A model generated the notes under the pieces. It was not told the origin of the DNA, did not search any database, and was given only the letters and a program-made list of their open reading frames with translations. From Methanoregula sp. UBA64 (GTDB lineage: Archaea > Halobacteriota > Methanomicrobia > Methanomicrobiales > Methanospirillaceae): a DNA stretch of 64,000 nucleotides. The stretch covers positions 1,185,212 through 1,249,211 of the forward strand of contig NZ_DAQC01000001.1 in the NCBI RefSeq assembly GCF_002502735.1. The letters run 5' to 3'. Shown here piece by piece: positions 51,378-59,452 of the stretch. Made by a program: the position numbers and the translations under genes. Within the stretch, counting starts at the first letter, position 1. Every line of letters starts with the position of its first letter.

Positions 51378-52541
51378 TCAGCTGATGATCCGGGTGATGG
51401 AGGCCACCAGGCATTCAAGAACGTCCCGCACATCGTTCTTCTGCAGGGCCGAGATCGGAAAGACCGGCACGTCCTTTCCGATCCCAAGACCGGTGCGGAT
51501 CTCGTCCTCGCCCATAACCCCCGGGATATCCTTCTTTGTGGCGGCCACAATGAGCGGCAGGTGCAGCTTTGCAATGGTTTTAAAGAGCTGCTTTGCCCGG
51601 GGGAGCTGTTCGCGGTCGGTTGCGTCCACCAAAAGGACCGCGCCCATCGCGTTCCGCAACACCCCGGGGAGCATTGCATCGAACCGGGGCTGGCCCGGGG
51701 TGCCGTAGAGCGTAATGTCGAAGTCCTGCCAGTGCAGCCAGCCAAAGTCCATGGCGGTCGTGACGGTGGGGCCGTCACAGCCCACGCGGTCCACCGATAC
51801 CCCCAGTGCCGTTGCGTTCAGGACGAACCGGGACTTCCCCGAGTTCGGCGGGCCGGTCACCACGATCTTGGGGATGTAGGGGACGATATGGCCGCTTTTC
51901 ACCTGGAACGGCACCGAACGCCGGAGCTGGGTCGACCACGAGGTGTAGAGGATGGTAAAGTAGTTGAAATGCGGCAGGGGCTGGAACGACGCCTTGATGG
52001 CAAGGATGAGATCGAATGCCCGACGGACCTCCGGGAGATCGAGGGACGCGTCCCCGTCGAGGTTGAGGTGTTCCACGATCACGGTGGACTTTTTCGTGCA
52101 GCAGGCCGACGAGAGCAGGGACAGCCCGTTTTCGAGTCCCAGGTCCTCGTAGAGAACATCGAAGTACCCGAAGAGCACCTCGATCTTCTTCTCGGTACAG
52201 ATCTTCTTTATTTGTTCCTGCCAGGCATTTACCATCTGGCCGCCCTTTCCTGCCTGCCGCCGGATCCGTTCCCGGTCGGAGCTGTCGAGGAAGGTAATGC
52301 CCTGTTCTTCGGGCCGGATCTTGTGGCCCCGGAGATGCTCCACCTCGTGCAGGAACGCTTCCACGGTCGTATGCGGGATGATCACCAGGCAGGTTTTCTT
52401 CTGTTCGAGCGCCTCGTACAGCGTCGAGATCATAAAGAGCTGGCCGTCGACTCCCGGGTCGAGGCTGTAAAGCACCCGGCTGCCGTCAGGGATTCCCCCG
52501 CCCAGCATATCGTCGATCCCGTACATTCCCGTAGATATCAT
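51378..52541 (-). CDS. KaiC-like domain fused to a small GTPase
   Basis: 387 residues. Residues about 1-215 are a RecA/KaiC-like domain with no Walker A lysine (the region after GIPDGSRVLYSLDPG reads DPGVDGQLF). Residues about 225-387 are a Ras/Arf/MglA-like G domain: G1 GPPNSGKSR, G3 YGTPGQPRF, G4 TKKD. The G1 and G4 motifs look functional. Its start overlaps the second KaiC-like gene by 4 bases. The fusion looks like a switch that senses nucleotide state and controls a partner, but its target is not visible. Confidence 0.78.
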   Translation of the reverse strand: MISTGMYGIDDMLGGGIPDGSRVLYSLDPGVDGQLFMISTLYEALEQKKTCLVIIPHTTVEAFLHEVEHLRGHKIRPEEQGITFLDSSDRERIRRQAGKGGQMVNAWQEQIKKICTEKKIEVLFGYFDVLYEDLGLENGLSLLSSACCTKKSTVIVEHLNLDGDASLDLPEVRRAFDLILAIKASFQPLPHFNYFTILYTSWSTQLRRSVPFQVKSGHIVPYIPKIVVTGPPNSGKSRFVLNATALGVSVDRVGCDGPTVTTAMDFGWLHWQDFDITLYGTPGQPRFDAMLPGVLRNAMGAVLLVDATDREQLPRAKQLFKTIAKLHLPLIVAATKKDIPGVMGEDEIRTGLGIGKDVPVFPISALQKNDVRDVLECLVASITRIIS

Positions 52542-53260
52542 AATCCAAGCACCACCTGGCCGTTATTGATCGTGAACTTGTGCCAGTCCGCGTTCACCCC
52601 GGGGATCCCCATCACCCGGAAATAGGTATCCGTCCGTTCGACCTTGATCTCGATCACGATGGTCATCAGCTGCTTGATGAGCGAGACCGTCCTCTCGTCA
52701 AACGCCTCGTTGTTGAGCACGTAGATCCCAAAGCCCTCGACTTTCTTGAGTTTGGCCGTCATCACGTGCAGGAACTGGTAGAGGACTTCGAGTTTCCGGT
52801 ACATGAGGAGCGTCGAGATCGAGTTGACGCAGAACCGGATCGGCGGCGGGAAGAGCCCGGACTCCTTCCCCGAGAAGGTCCCGTCGAAGATTGTCTCGAT
52901 CATGTGGGAGAACTTGATCCCGATCCCGGTGAGATCGGTGGGGTTGGTGACGAACATGAACCGCTCGGTATCCGTGACCCCGGGGGTCGAACTCTTGGTG
53001 ATGGCATCGATCACGCCGATATAGTGCTTGTCGGCTCCGATCGTCTTGAACTGGTCGGTCACTTCCGAGGCCCGTTCGTTGGTGGAGAGCATGATGGCGT
53101 ACTCCCCTGACTGCGGCTTGGTGAGGGCGTACGCGAACTGCTCGGCATAGCTGAGAGCCGGGGCGAGCAGGAGGAGGTTTGTCCCTGCCTCGAATCCTCC
53201 GGTAGCCATATCGATCTGGGGGATACCGGTCTTGTAGGCATACATCTGTTGTTTGATCAT
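52538..53260 (-). CDS. KaiC/RecA-superfamily ATPase-like protein, degenerate
   Basis: 240 residues. KaiC-like start (YKTGIPQIDMATGGFEAGTN), but the Walker A loop reads LLAPALSYAEQ instead of a GxxxxGKT, so ATP binding is doubtful. A KaiC-like core continues through SISTLLMYRKLEVLYQFLHV. First gene of the operon with the KaiC-like/GTPase fusion, dph5 and the DUF357 gene. It may pair with the fusion protein in a hetero-oligomer. Confidence 0.7.
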   Translation of the reverse strand: MIKQQMYAYKTGIPQIDMATGGFEAGTNLLLLAPALSYAEQFAYALTKPQSGEYAIMLSTNERASEVTDQFKTIGADKHYIGVIDAITKSSTPGVTDTERFMFVTNPTDLTGIGIKFSHMIETIFDGTFSGKESGLFPPPIRFCVNSISTLLMYRKLEVLYQFLHVMTAKLKKVEGFGIYVLNNEAFDERTVSLIKQLMTIVIEIKVERTDTYFRVMGIPGVNADWHKFTINNGQVVLGL

Positions 53261-53368
53261 TACCTGACAAGGCTTATAAGCACTTTTACCCGTACCGGGG
53301 GTCGTTTACTGCCCGTATGCAGGGTCGGGTAAACCCTCATAACCTTCCCGGCCAAACGGTTATGTCAG

Positions 53369-54010
53369 ATGTTCTACTGGCTGTATGAACGGATGCTTTT
53401 TGGGCAGATCCAGCTCCTGCCCCGCCACATCTGTTTCATGCTCAGCGGTGCCGACCTTGCCGCAGACCCGGGAAAGTGCGCCCGGGTGGCAGAGTGGTGT
53501 ACGGAGATCAACGCAGCCCTGGCCCGGTCGTCCCTGCCGGCAGAGAGCGGGGACCGGACCGAAATAAAAAGCCTCACCTTCCATGTAAATCCCCTCCCGG
53601 ACAACGAGATCGCCCGCTGCCTGCCGGAGATCAAGAAGATCGCGGAGGTGGCACGCCTTGTCCTGCACTACGGGGACAAGGAAGAGGTCTCCGGCAGCGG
53701 TCTTGCGGTTGTGGTTGCGATAGGAAAGAGCGGGCGGGAAGAGATCACCGACTGTATCAGGAAACTTGCCAGAAACGGCATCTCCCCGGACGAGATCGAC
53801 GAGAAGGCCTTAGAGTCCTGCCTGACCTTCCGGTACGACCCGGATATCGTGATAAAGACCGGGGGCGACCACCTGACCGACTTTCTGATCTGGCAGTCGG
53901 TGTACTCGGAACTCTTCTTCTCCGATGTCAACTGGAAATATTTCCGAAGGGTGGACTTTTTGCGGGTGCTCCGCGATTACCAGTCCCGGATCCGCCGGTT
54001 CGGGAAGTAA
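53369..54010 (+). CDS. Degenerate cis-prenyltransferase (UppS) paralogue
   Basis: 213 residues. The C-terminal half is plainly the UppS fold (DPDIVIKTGGDHLTDFLIWQ then YSELFFSDVNWKYF and YQSRIRRFG). The N-terminal catalytic block MDGNRRxA is replaced by FMLSGADLAADP, losing the catalytic Asp-Gly-Asn, so enzyme activity is unlikely. A true UppS gene is 0.8 kb away on the other strand. Eukaryotic Nus1/NgBR is also an inactive paralogue that partners with the active enzyme; the same could hold here. Confidence 0.7.
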   Translation: MFYWLYERMLFGQIQLLPRHICFMLSGADLAADPGKCARVAEWCTEINAALARSSLPAESGDRTEIKSLTFHVNPLPDNEIARCLPEIKKIAEVARLVLHYGDKEEVSGSGLAVVVAIGKSGREEITDCIRKLARNGISPDEIDEKALESCLTFRYDPDIVIKTGGDHLTDFLIWQSVYSELFFSDVNWKYFRRVDFLRVLRDYQSRIRRFGK

Positions 54011-54015
54011 AAAGG

Positions 54016-54693
54016 TTATTTTACCCGGATCCCGTACCAGCTCGGGACGCCGCCAATCGTGCGTTCCCCGAAGGCGTACTTGTTCTTGAGGGCAACGGCA
54101 AACGCCCTCTTCTCGGGAAGCGGGTAATCGTGGTCCCGGCACCAGCGCCCGAACCGCTCGTAGAGCTCGTCTTTTCCGATAATCGCATCGGGGCCCTCCT
54201 CGGTCTCCCGGGCGATCTTCGTGCTGACGAACTTTTTGATCGTATCCTCTTTTTTGCTGCCCTTTGCAGCCTTCTTTCCCGCGGGCGCAGGGGCCGGTGC
54301 TGGTGCGGACACGGGCTGCGGGGCTTTTTTTACGGCTGCGGGTTCCGGCACCGGGACTACCGGGGGTTTTACGGCCGGCGCCGCCTTCTTCTCCTTGTGC
54401 TCCTTGATGACCTTCCCCGGGACGGAGGGGTCCTCGGCATTGATCACCGGGGCCGGGGGAACCGCCTGCCGGGGGGGATGTACAGGCGCGGCAGTCTGCG
54501 CGATAATGACCCGCGCTGCCTTCTTCTTTTCCGGCACGGCAGGATCGTACGCAATCCCGAGCTTTATCGCGAGCGCACGGTTGCAGGTGTCGCTGATATC
54601 GAGCCGGTTCTTGTCTGCCGATTTCAGGATATCCGAACGCACAAGAACCTGTACCTGCTGCCACCCGGGCCTGTCTGTATCTCCCGCACCCAT
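54016..54693 (-). CDS. CcdA-like N-terminus fused to a C-terminal winged-helix domain
   Basis: 225 residues. Residues about 15-50 (LVRSDILKSADKNRLDISDT and the following Cys-Asn-Arg-Ala helix) resemble the ribbon-helix-helix of CcdA-type antitoxins; about 55-150 is a Pro/Ala/Lys-rich linker; about 160-225 (IIGKDELYERFGRWCRDHDY then a GVPSWYGIRV end) resembles the winged-helix domain after D5/P4 primase-helicases. A DNA-binding protein is the safe reading. No toxin gene adjoins it. Confidence 0.6.
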   Translation of the reverse strand: MGAGDTDRPGWQQVQVLVRSDILKSADKNRLDISDTCNRALAIKLGIAYDPAVPEKKKAARVIIAQTAAPVHPPRQAVPPAPVINAEDPSVPGKVIKEHKEKKAAPAVKPPVVPVPEPAAVKKAPQPVSAPAPAPAPAGKKAAKGSKKEDTIKKFVSTKIARETEEGPDAIIGKDELYERFGRWCRDHDYPLPEKRAFAVALKNKYAFGERTIGGVPSWYGIRVK

Positions 54694-54769
54694 AGGATCA
54701 CTCGTACCCGATCTGGTATCTTATGGGAAATATAGTACGCGAAAAGATCGCTAGGAGCCGGGCAGGGTA

Positions 54770-55537
54770 TTAGTGCGCCTTTGCCTGCATCCGCTGGTCG
54801 TAGGTGCGGATCGCCCGCAACAGGTCGATCTTCCGGAAGAGCGGCCAGTAGGGAGCGCAGAAATAGACCGCCGACTCGTGGCCGTTTGCAAGCCAGGGCA
54901 GGAAGTTCGAGGTGCGGTAATCGTTTCCCGTCCGGATGATGAGATCGACCGGCGGGATACCCTTTCCCTCGTGAAGATGGTCCTCGACCATCTGGACGTC
55001 GATTGATTCGGGGGAGATCTTCCCGCTCCGGACATCTGCCACGATCTCCTTTGCGGCAAGGACGATCTCGTTCCTGCCCCCGTAGGCAAGCGCGATGTTG
55101 AGGGTGAACCCTGAATAGTCCTTTGTTGCCTCTTCGGCGGATTCGACCACCTTCCGCAGGTCGTCGGGCAGCATCGTGCGGTCCCCCACCATCTGGACCC
55201 GGATCCTGTACCGGTGGACGCGTTCGTCGGTGATGGTCTGGACAAACTTCTCCTTGAAGAGCCGGAAGAGGTCTTTTACCTCGTCCTCGCTGCGGCGGAA
55301 GTTCTCCGTGGAGAACGAGTAGAGGGTGATATACCGGATCCCGAGATCGTGGGCCCAGTCGAGCATCTCCTCGGTCTTGTCCGCCCCGGCCCGGTGGCCT
55401 TTTGCCGTGTCGAGGCCCATCTCCTTTGCGAACCGCCGGTTCCCGTCCTGGATGATGGCGATATGGGTCGGGATTTTCGTGCACTGCATCCGGAGGTACT
55501 TCTCGTACAGGGGACGGAGGATCGAACCGGCGGTCAT
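54770..55537 (-). CDS. uppS: Isoprenyl diphosphate synthase (cis-prenyltransferase)
   Basis: 255 residues, complete: catalytic block IIQDGNRRFAKEMGL near residue 30, LYSFSTENFRRSEDEV near 75, DLIIRTGNDYRTSNFLPW near 200. It extends farnesyl or geranylgeranyl diphosphate with cis units to make the lipid carrier for glycans. Its start overlaps the radical SAM gene stop by 4 bases. Confidence 0.95.
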   Translation of the reverse strand: MTAGSILRPLYEKYLRMQCTKIPTHIAIIQDGNRRFAKEMGLDTAKGHRAGADKTEEMLDWAHDLGIRYITLYSFSTENFRRSEDEVKDLFRLFKEKFVQTITDERVHRYRIRVQMVGDRTMLPDDLRKVVESAEEATKDYSGFTLNIALAYGGRNEIVLAAKEIVADVRSGKISPESIDVQMVEDHLHEGKGIPPVDLIIRTGNDYRTSNFLPWLANGHESAVYFCAPYWPLFRKIDLLRAIRTYDQRMQAKAH

Positions 55538-56559
55538 AACGGGGTCACCTCGACAACCATCCCGCCGTCGGGATACCGCTCGACAACGGTCTTCTTCCCG
55601 GGGATCTTCTCCCTGAATTCTTCAAGGAGCCACCACGCGGTCTCTACCCGGTCGCCGCAGTCGGCAAATTCATCGTCGGCAAGGTATTTGCGGCACCGGG
55701 CAACCACCTCGTCCCGGGTGCCCGGGTGGAGGTCGAGGACGCCGTACACAATGGTCCCGTCGTCGGTGACTTCGTCAAACGGCCGTGCGGTGTTCTCCGC
55801 GATGCGTTTGAGGCGTTCCCGGAGCTGGACCGAGTCCTTGAACGACGAGGAGCACCAGTGGACCTTTTTGTGTTTTACGAGTTCCTCCGCCCAGTCGTCT
55901 GCGCCGGCAATAGCGTTGTGCACGCCGTCGGCCGGCTCGTAGCCCCGCTCCCGCATTTCGTCCGCGTTCGTTTCGCCCCATTCGAGCTCGTTGATGTTGA
56001 GGAAATCGAGGTACGGGAGGGCAGGGACAAGGAGTTCGAGGCCGGGAAGGGCCGGGACTTCGATCCCGATATCGAAGCCCGCCTCCTTTGCCATCTTCGC
56101 GGACGCGATAAACTCCGTGTCGCAGATATGGTCCCAGCAGTCGCGGGGCGGGTGGAGCCGGATCTCGTCCACGACTCCTTTGAGCTTTTCCAAATCCGCC
56201 TTTGTCGGGGCCTGCGCCGTGTAGAGGTGGATCTGGTGGTCCGGCCCGAAGTGCTCTTTTAATGCTTTCCCGTACTCCGCAACCCGGTCAAGGCAGAGGA
56301 GCGGTTCGCCACCGGTGATCCCGGTGCCGAGCGCGCTCATCTTTTCGGCAACCGCGATGGCTTCCGCTGGCGTGGTGATGCGGTGTTCGTTTGCGAAGAC
56401 CACGTCGTTTCCCTTCCGTTCCTCCGAGAGCGGGCAGTACCAGCAGGAGCGGCGGCAGCGTCCCGTGATAAAGAGCACCATCTTTGCGCCCTGGTAGCAG
56501 AGCACGCAGCCTTTGGCAAGGTTTGCGGGAATTTTTGCCGCAGATGAAGGAACGGTCAT
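55534..56559 (-). CDS. Radical SAM protein
   Basis: 341 residues. Cluster motif CRRSCWYC near residue 35, a further pair of Cys before it (GCVLCYQG near residue 17), then GITGGEPLL and a full TIM-barrel-like core. The extra N-terminal cysteines suggest a second cluster or metal. Resembles PFL-activase-like radical SAM enzymes found in methanogens with no assigned substrate. Co-transcribed with uppS (4-base overlap). Confidence 0.8.
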   Translation of the reverse strand: MTVPSSAAKIPANLAKGCVLCYQGAKMVLFITGRCRRSCWYCPLSEERKGNDVVFANEHRITTPAEAIAVAEKMSALGTGITGGEPLLCLDRVAEYGKALKEHFGPDHQIHLYTAQAPTKADLEKLKGVVDEIRLHPPRDCWDHICDTEFIASAKMAKEAGFDIGIEVPALPGLELLVPALPYLDFLNINELEWGETNADEMRERGYEPADGVHNAIAGADDWAEELVKHKKVHWCSSSFKDSVQLRERLKRIAENTARPFDEVTDDGTIVYGVLDLHPGTRDEVVARCRKYLADDEFADCGDRVETAWWLLEEFREKIPGKKTVVERYPDGGMVVEVTPL

Positions 56560-56639
56560 GAAAAGTATGCGTAGTAGATTCGCTATGGGGATTCAAAATT
56601 CTTCTTGAAAGAAACCGCCCGGGTCCGTCCGGTTGCAGC

Positions 56640-56750
56640 CTGAGGGGGAGGGGGTGGGGGCCACCCCCCCTCCCTCTTTTTTTCAAAGGGGGGATCACCC
56701 CCCCACCCATGTGCCGGGGCAGGTGGGGGGTACCCCCTCCCCCCTTTTGG
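56640..56750. repeat. G/C-run inverted-repeat element, copy 1
   Basis: Long C and G runs around a core reading CACCCATGTGCCGGGGCAGG then GGGGGGTACCCCC. CCCCACC and GGTGGGG pair to form a stem with the loop CATGTGCCGGGGCA. A T7 run precedes the core. About 95 bases match copy 2. Confidence 0.65.
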
Positions 56751-56867
56751 CCCGGACCGGCTCGCAGCCGCGAACAAAAAAATCACGCTGTCGGAAACCT
56801 TCCGTCGGAGACTCCACGCGAACATACTTTAGTTTCCCGTGCAAAAACGGCGTGCATCTCATTTCCG

Positions 56868-56970
56868 GTGGAGGGGGGTGATCCCCCTACCCCCCCTCCT
56901 CTTTTTTTCCAAGAGGGGGTCACCCCCCACCCATGTGCCGGAGCAAGTGGGGGGTACCCCCTACCCCTTT
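56868..56970. repeat. G/C-run inverted-repeat element, copy 2
   Basis: Shares the order C-run, T7 run, AAGAGGGGGTCACCCCCC, CACCCATGTGCCGGAGCAAG and GGGGGGTACCCCC with copy 1, with few differences. The loop differs by one base from copy 1, so the hairpin is kept. Confidence 0.65.
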
Positions 56971-56984
56971 TGGGCCGGGCGGCC

Positions 56985-57149
56985 CGTCCGCAGCTGACCC
57001 AGGGCAACTTTGGCCAGTTCCTTGCCACGCTCGTACGCTGGGGCCTGATCGCAGAAAATGAGATGCCGGGCCGGGAATCGATCCGGTTGTACACGATCAC
57101 GCCCGATGGCGAGTTCGCGTTTGCGCTCTATTTTTCACATGATCTCTGA
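56985..57149 (+). pseudogene. Remnant of a winged-helix protein
   Basis: The last 55 residues of an open frame look like a winged-helix C-terminus (TQGNFGQFLATLVRWGLIAE, then TITPDGEFAFAL), but upstream the frame runs through the repeat element and cannot be a real N-terminus. Best read as the 3' end of a regulator gene whose front was replaced by the repeats. Confidence 0.35.
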
Positions 57150-57160
57150 CGTGAGGGCGT

Positions 57161-57193
57161 CTGTAAGATTACAGACCGTCTGTAACTTTACAG
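57161..57193. promoter_or_regulatory. Tandem palindromes CTGTAA-NN-TTACAG
   Basis: CTGTAAGATTACAG at 57161-57174 and CTGTAACTTTACAG at 57180-57193, with a half site CTGTAG at about 57199. Two dyads 19 bases apart (about two helical turns) are a classic operator layout. They follow the winged-helix remnant and precede no plus-strand gene I can find. Confidence 0.5.
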
Positions 57194-57317
57194 CCGGTCT
57201 GTAGAGCTAAGTACTCTGGCCGGGCCGGGATTTTCTCTAAAAATATCACGCTATCTCATTTATTCATTAAGATATTCGTCCACTTGCATTCAGAAATTAG
57301 AGGTAAAAACAGTTGAG

Positions 57318-57923
57318 TTACTCTTCCGGATCGAAAATTTGTTCGATGGCAGTCTTGAAGCACTTTTGTAATTCTGGTTCTTTCCGTAATATTGCAAGAT
57401 ACCCGCTTGTGCCTTCAACGGAAGTTGCGAGATCTTTCACAAAATGTGTAATGCTTAAATTAAATTCATAATCACATGGGATCTCCCACGTAGTGGTCAC
57501 GGAAACTTTTGAACCCGAGGGAAGTTTTATCAATTTAAGGTGTTTCTCTGGGTTTTCGTGCCAATATCTCCAACATATACTCCGCTGAACATCAATGAAT
57601 ACTGCCTTTGGTTGTGCCAAGTGAACGATTTTATGTCGGAAGAGACTTTGCAGAATACGACTTTGCTCTTCAGTATAGTTCATAAAACATCGCATATAAA
57701 CGGCAGATTGCTGTGCTGTATGAGATTTTTTCGTGGCACAACCTGCATTAAGAGCGCCTAACAGATCAATAGTAGAAAAACAATAAAGCAAAGCCGGAAA
57801 TACGGCTTTTCCTTGAAGACAACATGCCACGTCTTTTTCCAGTGAGGCTATCCTTTCTTCGATAAAATTCTCTGCAAATTTCATCAATTCATTTTCATCT
57901 TTGAAATGAGGCATTTTCACCAT
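57318..57923 (-). CDS. AT-rich protein with a HEPN-like R-x4-H motif
   Basis: About 201 residues from ATG 57923 (57914 also possible, with GGTGA just before it). Helical, with RHKIVH near residue 102, matching the R-x4-H ribonuclease motif of HEPN proteins, and a conserved-looking LFRHKIVHLAQPK context. Visibly more AT-rich than its neighbours, so probably acquired. It lies one base after the stop of the Cas4-like gene. No family can be named; an RNase role is inference from one motif. Confidence 0.55.
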   Translation of the reverse strand: MVKMPHFKDENELMKFAENFIEERIASLEKDVACCLQGKAVFPALLYCFSTIDLLGALNAGCATKKSHTAQQSAVYMRCFMNYTEEQSRILQSLFRHKIVHLAQPKAVFIDVQRSICWRYWHENPEKHLKLIKLPSGSKVSVTTTWEIPCDYEFNLSITHFVKDLATSVEGTSGYLAILRKEPELQKCFKTAIEQIFDPEE

Positions 57924-57924
57924 C

Positions 57925-58635
57925 TCACAACAGCTCACTCAGCCGGTGCCCGCCGCTCTCCTCGCACCGGACCTTGTACTTGCACCGGTTACACGGAGCA
58001 TTCAAAGGATGGGCCGGCGCCTTCCCCTCGTTAATCCCTTTGAGGGTGTGGAGCGTGGAAAGGAGCTGGCGCCGGTCCCGGGGCTGGACCGCATGGTACC
58101 GCGACATACCGTCCGGAATATACTCCACGTGGCCGCCCTCCACCTCCTTTCCGGTCATCTCCTCTAAACAGAGGGCGATCCCCGCGATCCGGAGCCGGTC
58201 TGCCGCATAGGTGCCAAAGGGCATGGCCCCTGCCGCCCGCACGATCGAGAAGGTGCCGTCCGCTGCCACCCGGTCGATCATCCCCGAGATACCGTGCTTT
58301 TTCGAGACCACCGTCACATCGGTCTGCGCCGCCTCGTGCCACTCGTGCTTGTTGCAGGACGCAATGCAGATATCAAGAAACTCCTTGAGCGCCGGATCGG
58401 TCTTCGGGCGGACCGTGAGCACCTCGTCCCAGATCGCATCTGCAACGAGCGGGCTGCCGAGATGGTAGGAGATCTGCTTGCAGATCGCGTACCGGTCCGA
58501 TTCGGTCACGGGCTCGTTCTTCTCGTAGTAAAACCGGACCGGGCAGGCGTGCACCCGCACCAGCTCCGAGATCGTGACATGCCGGTCCCCGTCTGCCAGA
58601 ATAATTCCTCTACAGGAACGAGGAATACCGGCCAC
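57925..58635 (-). CDS. Cas4-like Fe-S protein with lost nuclease residues
   Basis: 236 residues with the Cas4/Dna2 layout: N-terminal cluster Cys in VHACPVRFYYE, a metal Asp in GMIDRV, and C-terminal cysteines CNRCKYKVRC for the [4Fe-4S] cluster. The catalytic ExK strand reads FSIVRAAG (Glu to Val, Lys to Ala) and the QxxxY helix reads RLRIAG, so nuclease activity is probably lost. No CRISPR array or other cas gene is in the window. It may be a domesticated DNA-binding relative. Confidence 0.72.
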   Translation of the reverse strand: MAGIPRSCRGIILADGDRHVTISELVRVHACPVRFYYEKNEPVTESDRYAICKQISYHLGSPLVADAIWDEVLTVRPKTDPALKEFLDICIASCNKHEWHEAAQTDVTVVSKKHGISGMIDRVAADGTFSIVRAAGAMPFGTYAADRLRIAGIALCLEEMTGKEVEGGHVEYIPDGMSRYHAVQPRDRRQLLSTLHTLKGINEGKAPAHPLNAPCNRCKYKVRCEESGGHRLSELL

Positions 58636-58709
58636 ATAAACTTATGGGCGGGAACGGAACCCCGCACCCCCCAAGAACTATTCATACCAGCAGAGAGTAC
58701 AGATCCGGT

Positions 58710-59006
58710 ATGACCGGCCAGGAAATCTCCGTCAATATCCCCCCCACGCTCGACCCCGTGTACAGCAACATGATCCAGATCGCGTACAAGGACGACGAGT
58801 TCACCTTCGTCTTCCTCCACCAGCTCCCGCAGGTCAACCAGGCCCGGGCAAAGGCGATCGTCTCGATCACCCCTGCGCACGCAAAGAACCTGCTTGCCGT
58901 TCTCCAGAAGACCGTTGCCGACTACGAAGGCAAGTTTGGCACCATCTCCCCGGCAAAGGAAGCACACCCGGCCGAGAGCGTGACCACGCTTCGCGGGTAC
59001 TCATAA
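58710..59006 (+). CDS. DUF3467 family protein
   Basis: 98 residues from the ATG at 58710. Pattern IPPTLDPVYSNMIQIAYKDD and ITPAHAKNLLAVLQKTVADYE match DUF3467, a small cytosolic family in archaea and bacteria with no known role. Divergent from the Cas4-like gene. Confidence 0.8.
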   Translation: MTGQEISVNIPPTLDPVYSNMIQIAYKDDEFTFVFLHQLPQVNQARAKAIVSITPAHAKNLLAVLQKTVADYEGKFGTISPAKEAHPAESVTTLRGYS

Positions 59007-59015
59007 AAATCCAAG

Positions 59016-59026
59016 CATATATTTTA
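59016..59026 (+). promoter_or_regulatory. TATA box of the tRNA-Thr gene
   Basis: CATATATTTTA about 33-43 bases before the tRNA 5' end. Confidence 0.5.
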
Positions 59027-59058
59027 TTAGTGCCCGGGTCGATATTGTGAGGCAGTGC

Positions 59059-59130
59059 GCCGCCGTGGCTTAGCGGTATAGCGGCTGATTCGTAATCAGC
59101 AGGTCGAGGGTTCAAGTCCCTCCGGCGGCT
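59059..59130 (+). tRNA. tRNA-Thr (CGT anticodon)
   Basis: 72 bases folding as a cloverleaf: acceptor GCCGCCG with CGGCGGC, D-arm GCTTAGCGGTATAGC, anticodon stem GCTGA/TCAGC around loop TTCGTAA (anticodon CGT, reads ACG Thr), T-arm GAGGG/CCCTC around TTCAAGT. No intron; CCA is not encoded. Confidence 0.95.
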
Positions 59131-59251
59131 TAATCACCAGCGTTCAGGTCTTTTTTATCGTGTCTCGTTCACAGGGTTTTTTCTTATCCGGGGGATTCGG
59201 ACAAAACCGCGATCCAAAATTATTCATGCTTACAATGTTTACAATACGATC

Positions 59252-59452
59252 ATGGCCGCAGTGAAAAGGATCCCGGTTACGGAACCGGTCTGGAGGGAGC
59301 TCTCAGAGATGCGCTCCGCAGGCCAGACCTATGCGGAGCTCCTGGAGGATATGATCGAGGAGCGGAAGAAGCGGCGGCTGGAAGAGGACGTGAAGGTATG
59401 GCACGGCCGCAGGGCAGATGAATTTGTCCCCCTCTCGGAGATCAAGGATTGA
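59252..59452 (+). CDS. Antitoxin-like protein of a RelE-type pair
   Basis: 66 residues, an acidic/basic helical protein (TEPVWRELSEMRSAGQTYAE then IEERKKRRLEEDVKVW) typical of small antitoxins that wrap round RelE-type toxins. Its stop overlaps the toxin start (TTGA), giving coupled translation. Confidence 0.75.
   Translation: MAAVKRIPVTEPVWRELSEMRSAGQTYAELLEDMIEERKKRRLEEDVKVWHGRRADEFVPLSEIKD

Larger units (their letters stand above)
56560..57317. other. Repeat-rich stretch without an intact gene
   Basis: 758 bases. It holds two copies of a G/C-run inverted-repeat element, a likely gene remnant at about 56985-57149 and two tandem palindromes near 57161-57193. The composition changes to AT-rich after about 57230. 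Confidence 0.6.

Noticed and set aside
57925..58635. Evidence for a CRISPR-Cas locus
   Set aside because: The Cas4-like gene is alone and has lost its catalytic residues; no repeats or other cas genes are seen.
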